Shown here piece after piece: positions 16,058 to 23,404 of a stretch of 33,938 nucleotides of DNA. Where the stretch lies: NCBI GenBank assembly GCA_009778675.1, contig WRFU01000008.1:1-33938 (forward strand), given 5' to 3'. A program made the position numbers and the translations under genes. Below the pieces are notes generated by a model, which saw only the letters and a list, made by a program, of their open reading frames with translations, was not told the origin of the DNA and searched no databases. How positions within the stretch are numbered: the stretch's first letter is position 1; each line of letters opens with the position of its first letter. This DNA is from Candidatus Saccharimonadota bacterium. GTDB taxonomy: Bacteria > Patescibacteriota > Saccharimonadia > Saccharimonadales > Saccharimonadaceae.

Positions 16058-16137
16058 ATGCGTACATGTACGCATTTTTTGCTTTTACTAACAAAAAATG
16101 CGTACATGTACGCATTTTTTGCTTTTACTAACAAAAA
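16058..16137 (+). repeat. Tandem 40-bp duplication in leader A
   Basis: 16058-16097 and 16098-16137 are identical. Each unit carries TGCGTACATGTACGCA, T6G, a 10-nt loop and CA5; the sequence after the second unit supplies the final ATGC. Copies B and C have one unit. Confidence 0.95.
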
Positions 16138-16141
16138 ATGC
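16058..16141 (+). promoter_or_regulatory. Candidate attenuator or operator array, leader A
   Basis: Each unit can form a palindromic hairpin TGCGTACATGTACGCA followed by T6 (terminator-like), or a 10-bp stem GCATTTTTTG/CAAAAAATGC that captures the T-tract. The two folds share the bases GCA and exclude each other. Alternatively the perfect palindrome is a DNA operator; here it is present twice. Confidence 0.55.
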
Positions 16142-16177
16142 CAGTAAAAATAAAAGTAACAAAGAGGAAAAATAAAA

Positions 16178-16639
16178 ATGCCTAGGATAGCAAAAACCGA
16201 AGAATTGCAAAACCGCAGTGAGGACGGAGAGGGCGGGTTTATACCAGCTTTTAGGCCAGAAGGGCAGCCAGAACGTGATGTGAACAAGATAGGTGAGACG
16301 ATTTTCTATGAAACGGGTAAATATCACTCGGCTGATAAGGCTATCGAGGATGCTCGAGAACTCGGGTTTGATAATAACGCCCAAGACATAGAGTGGACAA
16401 TAAATAGTGACGCATATGCTGTCGTTGAAGCCGAGAGGGAACGCTTTAAACTGTTTCCCTACGCCGTTTTTACGAACGGTAATGTCAAGTGGGGCTACTA
16501 TGTTCCATGTGACATTACAGAGCCTATCCACGGGTTTCCTGTCGAGGAGGTTGATACTGTCACTGATAGTGCCTTAGTATCATATGAGCCTGAGACTGCA
16601 GTTTCGGCTGAACTGGCTCCTAATCCATCAGTAGACTGA
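16178..16639 (+). CDS. Hypothetical protein behind leader A
   Basis: 153 residues, acidic, no signal peptide or membrane segment. AAAGAGG lies 10 nt before ATG 16178. The first 40 residues are Glu/Gly/Pro-rich and probably disordered; the middle (about 42-125: ETGKYHSADKAIEDARELGF, YAVVEAERERFKLFPYAVF, NVKWGYYVP) looks like a small alpha/beta fold; the tail is again acidic and low in complexity. It lacks the DVG..RL motif of the proteins behind leaders B and C, so the shared part is the regulatory DNA. Lies in the island between the rpmE remnant and rpmE. Family not recognised. Ends in TGA. Confidence 0.75.
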   Translation: MPRIAKTEELQNRSEDGEGGFIPAFRPEGQPERDVNKIGETIFYETGKYHSADKAIEDARELGFDNNAQDIEWTINSDAYAVVEAERERFKLFPYAVFTNGNVKWGYYVPCDITEPIHGFPVEEVDTVTDSALVSYEPETAVSAELAPNPSVD

Positions 16640-16695
16640 ACCTTCACAACAGACCTGAGCATGTCCATGAATAGCTCAATCACCTGTAATTATCA

Positions 16696-16723
16696 TAAAG
16701 TGGCTCATTGAGCCGCTTTATTT
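16696..16723. terminator. Bidirectional terminator between the 16178 gene and rpmE
   Basis: TAAAGTGGCTC (16696-16706) pairs with GAGCCGCTTTA (16710-16720) around a 3-nt loop, one G-U pair; T-rich on the plus side and A-rich upstream, so it can serve both convergent genes. Confidence 0.7.
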
Positions 16724-16730
16724 AGCAAAT

Positions 16731-17057
16731 CTATTTCTTATCAGTTTCTTTTTTCGTCTTTACAGCGGTAGTTTTCTTGGCTTTGTTGGTTAAAGCCTGT
16801 TTGCGTTCGGCGGCTTTGGCGGCGCGGGCTTTAAACCTGTCTACGCGGCCTTCGGTGTCGATAATGCGCTCTTCGCCGGTGAAGAACGGGTGGCTAGCAC
16901 TCGAAAGTTGAATTTTAACTAATGGGTACTCGTTGCCGTCTTCCCACTTTATAACTTCGGTACTTGTGGCCGTTGATTTAGTTAAAAAGGCAAAACCAAC
17001 CGAATCGTCACTAAAAACGACCAGGCGGTAATCTTGTGGATGTATATCTTTTTTCAT
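16731..17057 (-). CDS. rpmE2: 50S ribosomal protein L31, type B
   Basis: 108 residues starting [15 protein letters not shown] at 17057; the upstream in-frame start at 17168 is rejected because the promoter lies between. The L31 signatures [22 protein letters not shown] and GRVDRF are clear. There are no cysteines, so it is the zinc-independent type B (YkgM-like) form. A 30-residue Ala/Lys-rich tail ([14 protein letters not shown]...) extends beyond the usual end; a second copy of this tail is found as a remnant at 15316-15429. Divergent from frr with only 96 bp between. Confidence 0.93.
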   Translation of the reverse strand: MKKDIHPQDYRLVVFSDDSVGFAFLTKSTATSTEVIKWEDGNEYPLVKIQLSSASHPFFTGEERIIDTEGRVDRFKARAAKAAERKQALTNKAKKTTAVKTKKETDKK

Positions 17058-17066
17058 AACCCAACG

Positions 17067-17095
17067 ACTATAGCAGATAAAAACTTGCAAGTAAA
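17067..17095 (-). promoter_or_regulatory. rpmE2 promoter
   Basis: Minus strand TTTACT (17090-17095), 17 bp ending TGC, TATAGT (17067-17072); 9 nt to the ATG, so the leader is at most 3 nt. Confidence 0.6.
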
Positions 17096-17118
17096 GACTG
17101 TCGCAAGGCGGCAAAACC

Positions 17119-17127
17119 TGGTACAAT
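17119..17127 (+). promoter_or_regulatory. frr operon extended -10 promoter
   Basis: TGG-TACAAT (TACAAT 17122-17127). Unlike its neighbours this one leaves a leader of about 20 nt with an AGGAGA Shine-Dalgarno (17145-17150) before ATG 17154. Confidence 0.55.
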
Positions 17128-17153
17128 GAGTAGCTGTAGAACTTAGGAGAATT

Positions 17154-17699
17154 ATGTTTGATTTGCAAGATATTAAGCTAAAAATGGCCAGTGCGCTGGA
17201 TCATTTTAGTGGTGAGCTGGCCAAAATTCGTACTGGCCGGGCTAACCCTGGTATGCTAGGGGGCGTCAAAGTTTCGGTTTATGGCACTCAATTACCGCTT
17301 AACCAAACTGCCACCATAACCGCACCCGAAGCCAGCATGATATTAGTCACACCGTTCGATCCTAGCAATATTGCTGCCATTTCGGCTGGTATCCGCACCG
17401 ATCAAACCCTAGGGCTAAATCCTAGCGACGACGGCCGTGTAATTCGCGTACCTATACCACCGCTCACCGAAGAGCGCCGCCGGCAAATTGTCAAGCAAAC
17501 GGCCGAAAAAGTCGAAGAATCTAAAATTACCCTACGTAATATTCGTCAAGATGCGTTCAAAGATATCAAACAGCTACAAGAGGTTGGTGACGATGAAAAA
17601 CGTCGCTTTGAAAAGCAAATTGATGATTTGATGCGTGAATTTCAATCTAATATAGACACGGCTTTTAAAGACAAAGAAGCCGAGATAATGAAGGTTTAG
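17154..17699 (+). CDS. frr: Ribosome recycling factor
   Basis: 181 residues, normal family length. Domain I helices contain [14 protein letters not shown] near the N-terminus and [26 protein letters not shown] in the second half; [11 protein letters not shown] is the conserved hinge. RRF with EF-G splits post-termination ribosomes. It has a good Shine-Dalgarno. First gene of the run frr-uppS-rseP-CPBP, a common order (the usual upstream pyrH and tsf are missing here). Confidence 0.96.
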   Translation: MFDLQDIKLKMASALDHFSGELAKIRTGRANPGMLGGVKVSVYGTQLPLNQTATITAPEASMILVTPFDPSNIAAISAGIRTDQTLGLNPSDDGRVIRVPIPPLTEERRRQIVKQTAEKVEESKITLRNIRQDAFKDIKQLQEVGDDEKRRFEKQIDDLMREFQSNIDTAFKDKEAEIMKV

Positions 17700-17703
17700 C
17701 TAA

Positions 17704-18396
17704 ATGGCAGATACAATAGTGCCCCAGCACGTTGGTTTTATCGTAGACGGTAACCGCCGCTGGGCAAAAGAACGTGGTAAACCAACGTTTCTAGGCCATA
17801 AAACTGGCTTCGACAAACTAAAAGAAATTATGGATTATACACACGAACGTGGCGTTAAGTATGTCACGGCTTTTATTTTTTCAACCGAAAATTGGGATCG
17901 CAGCAAAGAAGAAGTTAAGTATTTAATTGATTTATACCGGGATTTATTCACCAAAGAAGTCAAGCGTCTGCACGAAAAAAATGTGCGAGTTAATATTTTG
18001 GGTCACAATGATGGATTAGCCCCAGATATTATCAAAATGACTAAAGAAGGCGAAGACCTAACTAAAAATAATACCAAAGCTGTGGCTTCGTTTTGTTTTA
18101 ACTACGGGGGTGAATGGGAACTTGCCGAAGCGTGCAAGCAAATTTGTAAAAGTGGTATTGACCCCGATACATTGACGCCCGAGGTCATAAAACAGCATTT
18201 ATATCACCCCGAAGTACCAAAAATGGATATGCTAGTACGCACTAGTGGTGAACAGCGAATCTCGGGGTTTATGTTGTATCGAGCAGCTTATAGCGAGTTA
18301 ATGTTTTTAAAAAAATACTGGCCAGATATGGAAAAAAGCGATGTCGATGACATTATTGCCGAATATCAACGCCGTAATCGTAGGTTCGGTAAATGA
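17704..18396 (+). CDS. uppS: Undecaprenyl diphosphate synthase
   Basis: 230 residues. The cis-prenyltransferase signature HVGFIVDGNRRWA holds catalytic Asp15; FSTENWDRSKEEV and the C-terminal RTSGEQRISGFMLYRAAYSEL segment bind the diphosphates. It makes the C55 lipid carrier used in peptidoglycan and wall-polymer synthesis, including the substrate of the LCP transferase at 9594. Four nt after frr; its TGA overlaps the ATG of rseP (ATGA), so the two are translationally coupled. Confidence 0.95.
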   Translation: MADTIVPQHVGFIVDGNRRWAKERGKPTFLGHKTGFDKLKEIMDYTHERGVKYVTAFIFSTENWDRSKEEVKYLIDLYRDLFTKEVKRLHEKNVRVNILGHNDGLAPDIIKMTKEGEDLTKNNTKAVASFCFNYGGEWELAEACKQICKSGIDPDTLTPEVIKQHLYHPEVPKMDMLVRTSGEQRISGFMLYRAAYSELMFLKKYWPDMEKSDVDDIIAEYQRRNRRFGK

Positions 18397-19535
18397 CGAT
18401 CATCGGGATTATTATTGGGCTAATAATTTTAACATTGATTGTTATTATTCACGAACTTGGCCACGCTTTGGCGGCTATTAAAAATGGGGTGGTAGTAGAA
18501 GAATTTGGGATTGGTTTTCCGCCACGGGCTTGGGGCAAAAAACTTAAAAATGGTGTTTTACTAAGTCTTAACTGGCTGCCAATTGGTGGTTTTTGTAAAA
18601 TGCAGGGCGAGCACGATAGTGACAACAAAAAAGGTGATTATGGCCGCGCTAGTTTGTGGGGGAAAACTCAAATATTATTTGGTGGGGTAATTTTTAACCT
18701 AATCCTAGCTGTTGTAATATTTACAATATTAGCCGTGGTGGGTTTGCCAAAGCTGTTCGATAATCAGTTTTCGATACCTAGCGACACCAAAACAATTTTA
18801 AGTCCAGTCACGATCGGCCACATCGAAAATAACACGCCCGCAGCTAAAGCCGGGCTTAAAGTTGGCGACCAACTGGTGTCTATTGCTGGCCAATCGCTCA
18901 ATAGGGGTGCTGATGTATCTAAAGTGACAGCCAAACACAAAGGGCAAAATATAATTATCAACTATAAACGCAACGGTAAACTAGTTAGTGTCAGAACGAC
19001 ACTAAGGGCTAAAAATAATGATAGCAAGGGTTATTTAGGCATAGGTGTTGACCAAAGCGAGAACATAAAGGCTACATGGTCGGCACCAATTGTTGGGGTA
19101 GCTACCACTGTGCAACTGACCACCGAAACCTTTAAGGGTGTTGGGGGGCTAATTGGTAACTTTTTTGGTGGTTTGGCTAAACAACTAAGTTTTAACCGTG
19201 AAACTAGGCAAGAGGGGCAAAAAGAGGTTAACCAAGCCGGCGAAGGTGTATCGGGGCCAATTGGGATTGTTGGGATTTTATTCCCACAAGCCGCCAGAAT
19301 GGGGCCTATTACGCTATTAATGCTGGCTGGTATTATTTCATTGTCGTTGGCCGTAATGAACACCCTGCCTATCCCAGCGCTTGATGGTGGCCGCTGGCTA
19401 GTCACGATGATTTTCAGGCTACGTCGCAAAAAACTAACGCCAGACCTAGAAGAAAAGATCAATACGATTGGTTTTATGGTATTAATGGCCTTTGTAGTGT
19501 TAATCACCGTGGTAGACGTCTTTAGGTTGTTCTAA
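18393..19535 (+). CDS. rseP: RIP metalloprotease RseP/RasP (site-2 protease)
   Basis: 380 residues. Zinc motif HELGH at 20-24 in the first membrane helix, second membrane region near 95-120, one PDZ domain (about 135-205, with NNTPAAKAGLKVGDQLVSIAG) and the LDG motif at 330-332 (NTLPIPALDGGRW) in the third helix. One membrane helix follows near the end. Family members cut transmembrane anti-sigma factors and leftover signal peptides within the membrane. Overlaps uppS by 4 nt and is followed by another membrane protease gene after 3 nt. Confidence 0.94.
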   Translation: MTIIGIIIGLIILTLIVIIHELGHALAAIKNGVVVEEFGIGFPPRAWGKKLKNGVLLSLNWLPIGGFCKMQGEHDSDNKKGDYGRASLWGKTQILFGGVIFNLILAVVIFTILAVVGLPKLFDNQFSIPSDTKTILSPVTIGHIENNTPAAKAGLKVGDQLVSIAGQSLNRGADVSKVTAKHKGQNIIINYKRNGKLVSVRTTLRAKNNDSKGYLGIGVDQSENIKATWSAPIVGVATTVQLTTETFKGVGGLIGNFFGGLAKQLSFNRETRQEGQKEVNQAGEGVSGPIGIVGILFPQAARMGPITLLMLAGIISLSLAVMNTLPIPALDGGRWLVTMIFRLRRKKLTPDLEEKINTIGFMVLMAFVVLITVVDVFRLF

Positions 19536-19538
19536 ATT

Positions 19539-20297
19539 ATGTCCAAAGCTGTACAAAAACTACGCCAAAAGCCACTCAACAAATGGGTTATTATAATTGG
19601 CTTGCCATTATTCGTACTGGCGACGTTTTTTGCTGTGCAATACGGTTTAGCATTTGCATTAATACTAATGATTGGTAATCAAGTTAAAACACTGGCCGAT
19701 AACGCTCTATTTAATACTATCCTTATGGCAGTCGCAGAAATAATTGTGCTAGCGATTGTAATCGGTCTACCGTATTATTTGCTAAAAGCAAAAACTTCAC
19801 TCAAAGAACTAGGTGTGCATAGACCCCCCAGCTGGACAGACATCTTGTTGAGCCCCGCTGGTTTAATTGTTTATTTTGTGCTAGCTGCGTTATTAACTGC
19901 TGTGGCTTCATTATTTTTGCCGAACAGTATTATGCAACAGGCTCAAGACGTTGGCTTTAAAAACCTAACCCACCAGGCCGATTATGTATTAGCCTTTTTG
20001 TCTTTGGTTGTAATTGCCCCAGTGGTAGAAGAAACTATTTTTCGTGGATTTTTATTTGGCAAACTTAAAAAACACATGCCAGTCATAGTGGCAGCTTTGG
20101 TTACTAGCGCGGTGTTCGGCATTGCTCATGGCCAAATAAATGTTGGGTTAAACGTTTTTGCTCTAAGCATGGTGGCTTGTTATCTGCGTGAATTTACAGA
20201 TAGCATTTGGGCTGGGGTGCTGCTGCATATGATAAAAAATGGCATCGCTTTTTACTTTTTGTTTATTAACCCCTCTTTGCTACATATGGTAGGATAG
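19539..20297 (+). CDS. CPBP-family intramembrane metalloprotease
   Basis: 252 residues with about six to eight membrane helices. The CPBP (Abi/CAAX protease) motifs are present: EETIFRG at 164-170, FGIAHGQ at 193-199 and HMIKNG near 229-234. Known members include Rce1-like proteases and bacteriocin-immunity or maturation factors; the substrate here is unknown. Three nt after rseP, so probably in the same transcript. The proS promoter lies over its last codons. Confidence 0.9.
   Translation: MSKAVQKLRQKPLNKWVIIIGLPLFVLATFFAVQYGLAFALILMIGNQVKTLADNALFNTILMAVAEIIVLAIVIGLPYYLLKAKTSLKELGVHRPPSWTDILLSPAGLIVYFVLAALLTAVASLFLPNSIMQQAQDVGFKNLTHQADYVLAFLSLVVIAPVVEETIFRGFLFGKLKKHMPVIVAALVTSAVFGIAHGQINVGLNVFALSMVACYLREFTDSIWAGVLLHMIKNGIAFYFLFINPSLLHMVG
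20287..20295 (+). promoter_or_regulatory. proS extended -10 promoter
   Basis: TGG-TAGGAT, TAGGAT 20290-20295, exactly 6 nt before ATG 20302. It lies inside the last codons of the CPBP protease gene. Confidence 0.45.
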
Positions 20298-20301
20298 TGG
20301 T

Positions 20302-21540
20302 ATGAGATTAAGCCAACTTTTTACTAAAACCAGCAAAACCGTTCCAGCTGACGAACAGGCTATAAATGCCAAATTATTAATTCAGGCTGGTTTTATTCAT
20401 AAAGAAATGGCTGGGGTATATGCCTATTTACCACTAGGCCTAAAAGTGCTCGACAATATCAAACAAATCGTGCGCGAAGAAATGAACGCCATAGGTGGGC
20501 AAGAAGTCATGATGACAGTGCTACAGCCGCGTGAGTTATTCGAAAAAACTGATCGTTGGGATGATAAAAAAGTCGATAATTGGTTTAAAACAAAGTTAGA
20601 CAATGGTAGTGAACTGGGGCTTGGTTTTACACACGAAGAACCAATAGTCAACACCCTAAGCAGCTACGTTAATTCGTATAAAGATCTGCCGATTTTTGTT
20701 TACCAGATACAAACTAAATTCCGCAACGAAAAACGGGCAAAAAGTGGGCTGTTGCGTGGCCGGGAATTTATCATGAAAGATATGTATTCGCTGGCACGCA
20801 CCCCAGCAGAGCACGATGAATTATACGAACGTGCCGCTACTGCTTACACTAAAGTTTATGATCGGTTAGGTATCGGCGATATTACCTATCGCACGGCGGC
20901 CGATGGCGGCGTATTTACAAAAAAGTTTAGTGACGAATTCCAAACCTTAAGCCCACTTGGCGAAGACACAATTTATCTGGACGAAGCAAAGCGGCTAGCG
21001 ATTAATAACGAAATTTATACCGATGCAAACTTGGTAAAGTTGGGGCTCGACAAATCAAAACTGGTCGAAAAAAGGGCGGTTGAAGTTGGCAATATTTTTC
21101 CGCTCGAAACGAAATACACCAATGCGCTTGGTGTTTACTATACAGATAAAAACGGCCAACAACAGCCAATTATTATGGGGTGCTACGGCATTGGCATCAG
21201 TCGGCTAATGGGGGTACTGGCCGAACACTTTGCCGACAATAAAGGTTTAGTTTGGCCTAAAAACATCGCGCCAGCCCAGATTTATTTGATCGGCATAGGT
21301 GATGTTGTAAAAGATACAACAGGACTATACGAAAAATTGCAACAACAAGGCATAGAAGTACTATATGATGACCGTGATGTTCACCCTGGCCAAAAGTTTG
21401 CCGATAGTGAACTAATGGGCATACCCTACCGTGTGACATTAAGTGAAAAAACTTTAAGCCAAAATAAAGTTGAGCTTACCAATAGATCCAGTGGTGAAAT
21501 AAAACTATTGACAGCCGATGAACTAGTTGCTAGACTCTAA
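20302..21540 (+). CDS. proS: Prolyl-tRNA synthetase without the editing insert
   Basis: 412 residues. Class II core: motif 1 region AGVYAYLPLGLKV, motif 2 TKFRNEKRAKSGLLRGREFIMKDMYS, motif 3 GCYGIGISRLMGVLAE; the C-terminal anticodon-binding domain has YDDRDVHPGQKFADSELMGIP. Between motif 2 and motif 3 the connection (about 210-270) is only some 50-60 residues, so the roughly 180-residue INS domain that removes Ala-tRNA(Pro) in most bacterial ProRS is missing, as in mitochondrial and alphaproteobacterial forms. Mischarged tRNA may need a trans-editing protein, not seen here. Predicted leaderless start. Confidence 0.95.
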   Translation: MRLSQLFTKTSKTVPADEQAINAKLLIQAGFIHKEMAGVYAYLPLGLKVLDNIKQIVREEMNAIGGQEVMMTVLQPRELFEKTDRWDDKKVDNWFKTKLDNGSELGLGFTHEEPIVNTLSSYVNSYKDLPIFVYQIQTKFRNEKRAKSGLLRGREFIMKDMYSLARTPAEHDELYERAATAYTKVYDRLGIGDITYRTAADGGVFTKKFSDEFQTLSPLGEDTIYLDEAKRLAINNEIYTDANLVKLGLDKSKLVEKRAVEVGNIFPLETKYTNALGVYYTDKNGQQQPIIMGCYGIGISRLMGVLAEHFADNKGLVWPKNIAPAQIYLIGIGDVVKDTTGLYEKLQQQGIEVLYDDRDVHPGQKFADSELMGIPYRVTLSEKTLSQNKVELTNRSSGEIKLLTADELVARL

Positions 21541-21582
21541 AGAATCAAATTAAAAAACTAATTAATTTATAGAGGTGAAGTT

Positions 21583-22038
21583 ATGAATAAGACATTTCGG
21601 ATTACTTCAGAGGGTCGAAAAGAGCTCGAAGCAGAATTAGTTAGCCTAAAGGCTTCTCGGTCAGAAATTGCCGATAAGATTGCTGCTGCCCGTGATTTTG
21701 GTGATTTAAGTGAAAACGCCGAATACGATGCAGCCCGTAAAGAGCAAGGTATAGCCGAAACTCGCATCACCGAGATCGAGCAAATTTTGAATAATTCAGA
21801 ATTAATAACCAAAAAACGCAGTGGCGCTATAGGTATCGGTAGCGTAGTTGAACTAGATGATGGCAAGAAAAAACATGAATATTCTGTAGTTGAAGCCATA
21901 GAGGCCAACCCGCTGGAATACAAGATCAGTGATCAATCACCACTGGGGCAGCTGCTAGTCGGTAAACAGGTTAACGATAAAGTTGAACTTAAAACACCCA
22001 AAGGCACAATTCATTATAAAATCTCAAATGTAGCTTAA
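21583..22038 (+). CDS. greA: Transcription elongation factor GreA
   Basis: 151 residues. N-terminal coiled coil (about 5-75) with the acidic tip GDLSENAEYDAA (near 41-52) that enters the polymerase channel and stimulates transcript cleavage, then the FKBP-like C-terminal domain (IGSVVELDDGKKKHEYSVV, SPLGQLLVGKQVNDKVELKTPKG). AGAGGTGA lies 8 nt before the ATG, one of the strongest Shine-Dalgarno sequences in the window. It follows proS by 42 nt. Confidence 0.96.
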   Translation: MNKTFRITSEGRKELEAELVSLKASRSEIADKIAAARDFGDLSENAEYDAARKEQGIAETRITEIEQILNNSELITKKRSGAIGIGSVVELDDGKKKHEYSVVEAIEANPLEYKISDQSPLGQLLVGKQVNDKVELKTPKGTIHYKISNVA

Positions 22039-22138
22039 TTTTTTGCAACTAAGCCCTTGTATTTTGTTAATAAGTGTTATAGCCTATTAGTAAGAGTGTA
22101 AAATAAAGAATAAACAGCGAGAGAAAGTGTATAATTTT

Positions 22139-23392
22139 ATGCGCAAAATAAAGTTATGGCCAAGTGTGTTAACGGTGTTAGCGCTAATAGCATTTGGTAT
22201 TTGGCAGGGAATGCCGTTGTTTAATAATCAAGCGCAAGCGTCAACACAAATTGCGGCTAGCGATTATAACTTTAATTGCTCGGCTAGTATAGATCTTCGT
22301 AATTTCGGCACTGGTGCTATAATTTCTAACATCGCCCAAGATGGACACGGCCATTTATATGCGTTTATTGACAATGACTATACAGAGATGACTATTAATA
22401 AATATGATATGGCAACTTGTAAGCTGATATCGTCTAATCCAGTTCAGGATTTATTATTCTCGGTGGGGCTGTCTAATGGTCTGCATTGGAATAAGTTTCG
22501 CGTCAGCACCAATGGGCAATATGCTTACGTTGGTAATTTTGGCCCCGGGGGGACATGCTATGTGGCTCGTTTCACCATTGGGAGTAACGACCCGCCAGCC
22601 TGTGTACTGAGCAGTACAAGTAAAGGTTCGTGTACTAGTCTTTTTGGGCTAGGTAATGGGGTGGGATTTGCCCTAACTGACAATGATAGCCAGATTATGT
22701 TTGGTGGTTATTGCCAAGATGCCAGTAATGATATCACTATTCTGAATAGAATTGATGGTAGTAGTAATATTGTTAATGGTCCATCAACCACCTTTAACTA
22801 CGTTGATGATCAAAACTACTCAATCGTAATGGGTGCTGGGCCAGGAGCTATATATATAGCTCCGAATAATCCTAACTTAATTTATTTTGCAAGCTGTCCA
22901 ATTACCAATTGGACTGATGGTCAAGATGCTAGTATAGATTCTTTTGTTTGTACTTATAATCGTTCAACTAACAAATTTACACCAATCGTAATGCGATCTA
23001 ACGCAAACCTAGATTATGATATGTCAATGAAAAATCCCGTAAATATGACTGCCGATAACAACGGTAATATCTATATTGGTACAGATGTACAAATAAACGG
23101 TGGTAGTTCGACTTGTGCCATTGCCAAGTTTGCGTCAGATGGTGCTTGGTTAGGGTGTATTGTGCCGCAATTTGACGGCAGTGGTATTGGCCCAAATAAT
23201 TCGCTAACCGCTAACTATAATTCTGACTCAATAGTAGTATCACCGGATGGACGAATAATTTGTGCTGTTGACAATGGTGGCTATGGGATATCTGATGGTG
23301 ATGGAAACGATAAAATCAAATGTTGGCAAGCTCCAGCCGAACCATCAACTCCACCCGTTGTGCCAGGCGTACCAAATACCGGCCGGCGATGA
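22139..23392 (+). CDS. Secreted propeller-like protein ending in VPNTG
   Basis: 417 residues from ATG 22139; GTG 22127 is in frame but gives a poorer signal peptide. The signal segment (MRKIKLWPSVLTVLALIAFGIW, cleaved perhaps after AQA) leads to repeated strands of the type DGHGHLYAFI, STNGQYAYVGNF, DNNGNIYIGTDV and VSPDGRIICAVDN, suggesting a six- or seven-bladed beta-propeller (inference). Seven or more cysteines may form disulfides. It ends PPVVPGVPNTGRR and stop: a sortase-like VPNTG without the hydrophobic segment needed for anchoring. The TGA stop is also the TGN of the lysS promoter. Probably secreted or loosely surface-bound. Confidence 0.8.
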   Translation: MRKIKLWPSVLTVLALIAFGIWQGMPLFNNQAQASTQIAASDYNFNCSASIDLRNFGTGAIISNIAQDGHGHLYAFIDNDYTEMTINKYDMATCKLISSNPVQDLLFSVGLSNGLHWNKFRVSTNGQYAYVGNFGPGGTCYVARFTIGSNDPPACVLSSTSKGSCTSLFGLGNGVGFALTDNDSQIMFGGYCQDASNDITILNRIDGSSNIVNGPSTTFNYVDDQNYSIVMGAGPGAIYIAPNNPNLIYFASCPITNWTDGQDASIDSFVCTYNRSTNKFTPIVMRSNANLDYDMSMKNPVNMTADNNGNIYIGTDVQINGGSSTCAIAKFASDGAWLGCIVPQFDGSGIGPNNSLTANYNSDSIVVSPDGRIICAVDNGGYGISDGDGNDKIKCWQAPAEPSTPPVVPGVPNTGRR

Positions 23393-23398
23393 TATACT
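23390..23398 (+). promoter_or_regulatory. lysS extended -10 promoter
   Basis: TGA-TATACT (TATACT 23393-23398), exactly 6 nt before ATG 23405. TGA 23390-23392 is at the same time the stop codon of the preceding gene. Confidence 0.6.
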
Positions 23399-23404
23399 AC
23401 CTGT

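Larger units (their letters stand above)
15849..16177. other. 329-bp intergenic region: terminator, hairpin, class I promoter and duplicated leader
   Basis: No gene. From left to right it holds the terminator of the nuclease gene (15873-15924), an 11-bp hairpin (15939-15963), the class I promoter (15996-16024) and a long leader with a duplicated 40-bp unit (16058-16137), ending with an AAAGAGG Shine-Dalgarno before ATG 16178. Confidence 0.8.
15939..16177 (+). repeat. Promoter-leader module, copy A
   Basis: Copy A of a module shared with 26062-26224 (B) and 30861-31061 (C). It contains a hairpin (GTTTCCAAGGT-TCG-ACCTTGGGAAC, 15939-15963, shared with C only), the segment ATACCACTTAAGCTTGACTT, the promoter, ATTACAG and the palindrome-T6-A6 region. 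Copies A and B are identical for the roughly 44 bp from ATACCACTTAAGC through the -10 to GAAAGTATA. Confidence 0.9.

Noticed and set aside
16058-16137. Two 40-bp repeats as a CRISPR fragment
   Set aside because: The units are directly contiguous with no spacer, contain a palindrome plus T and A tracts, and recur singly in two other gene leaders; no cas genes are present.
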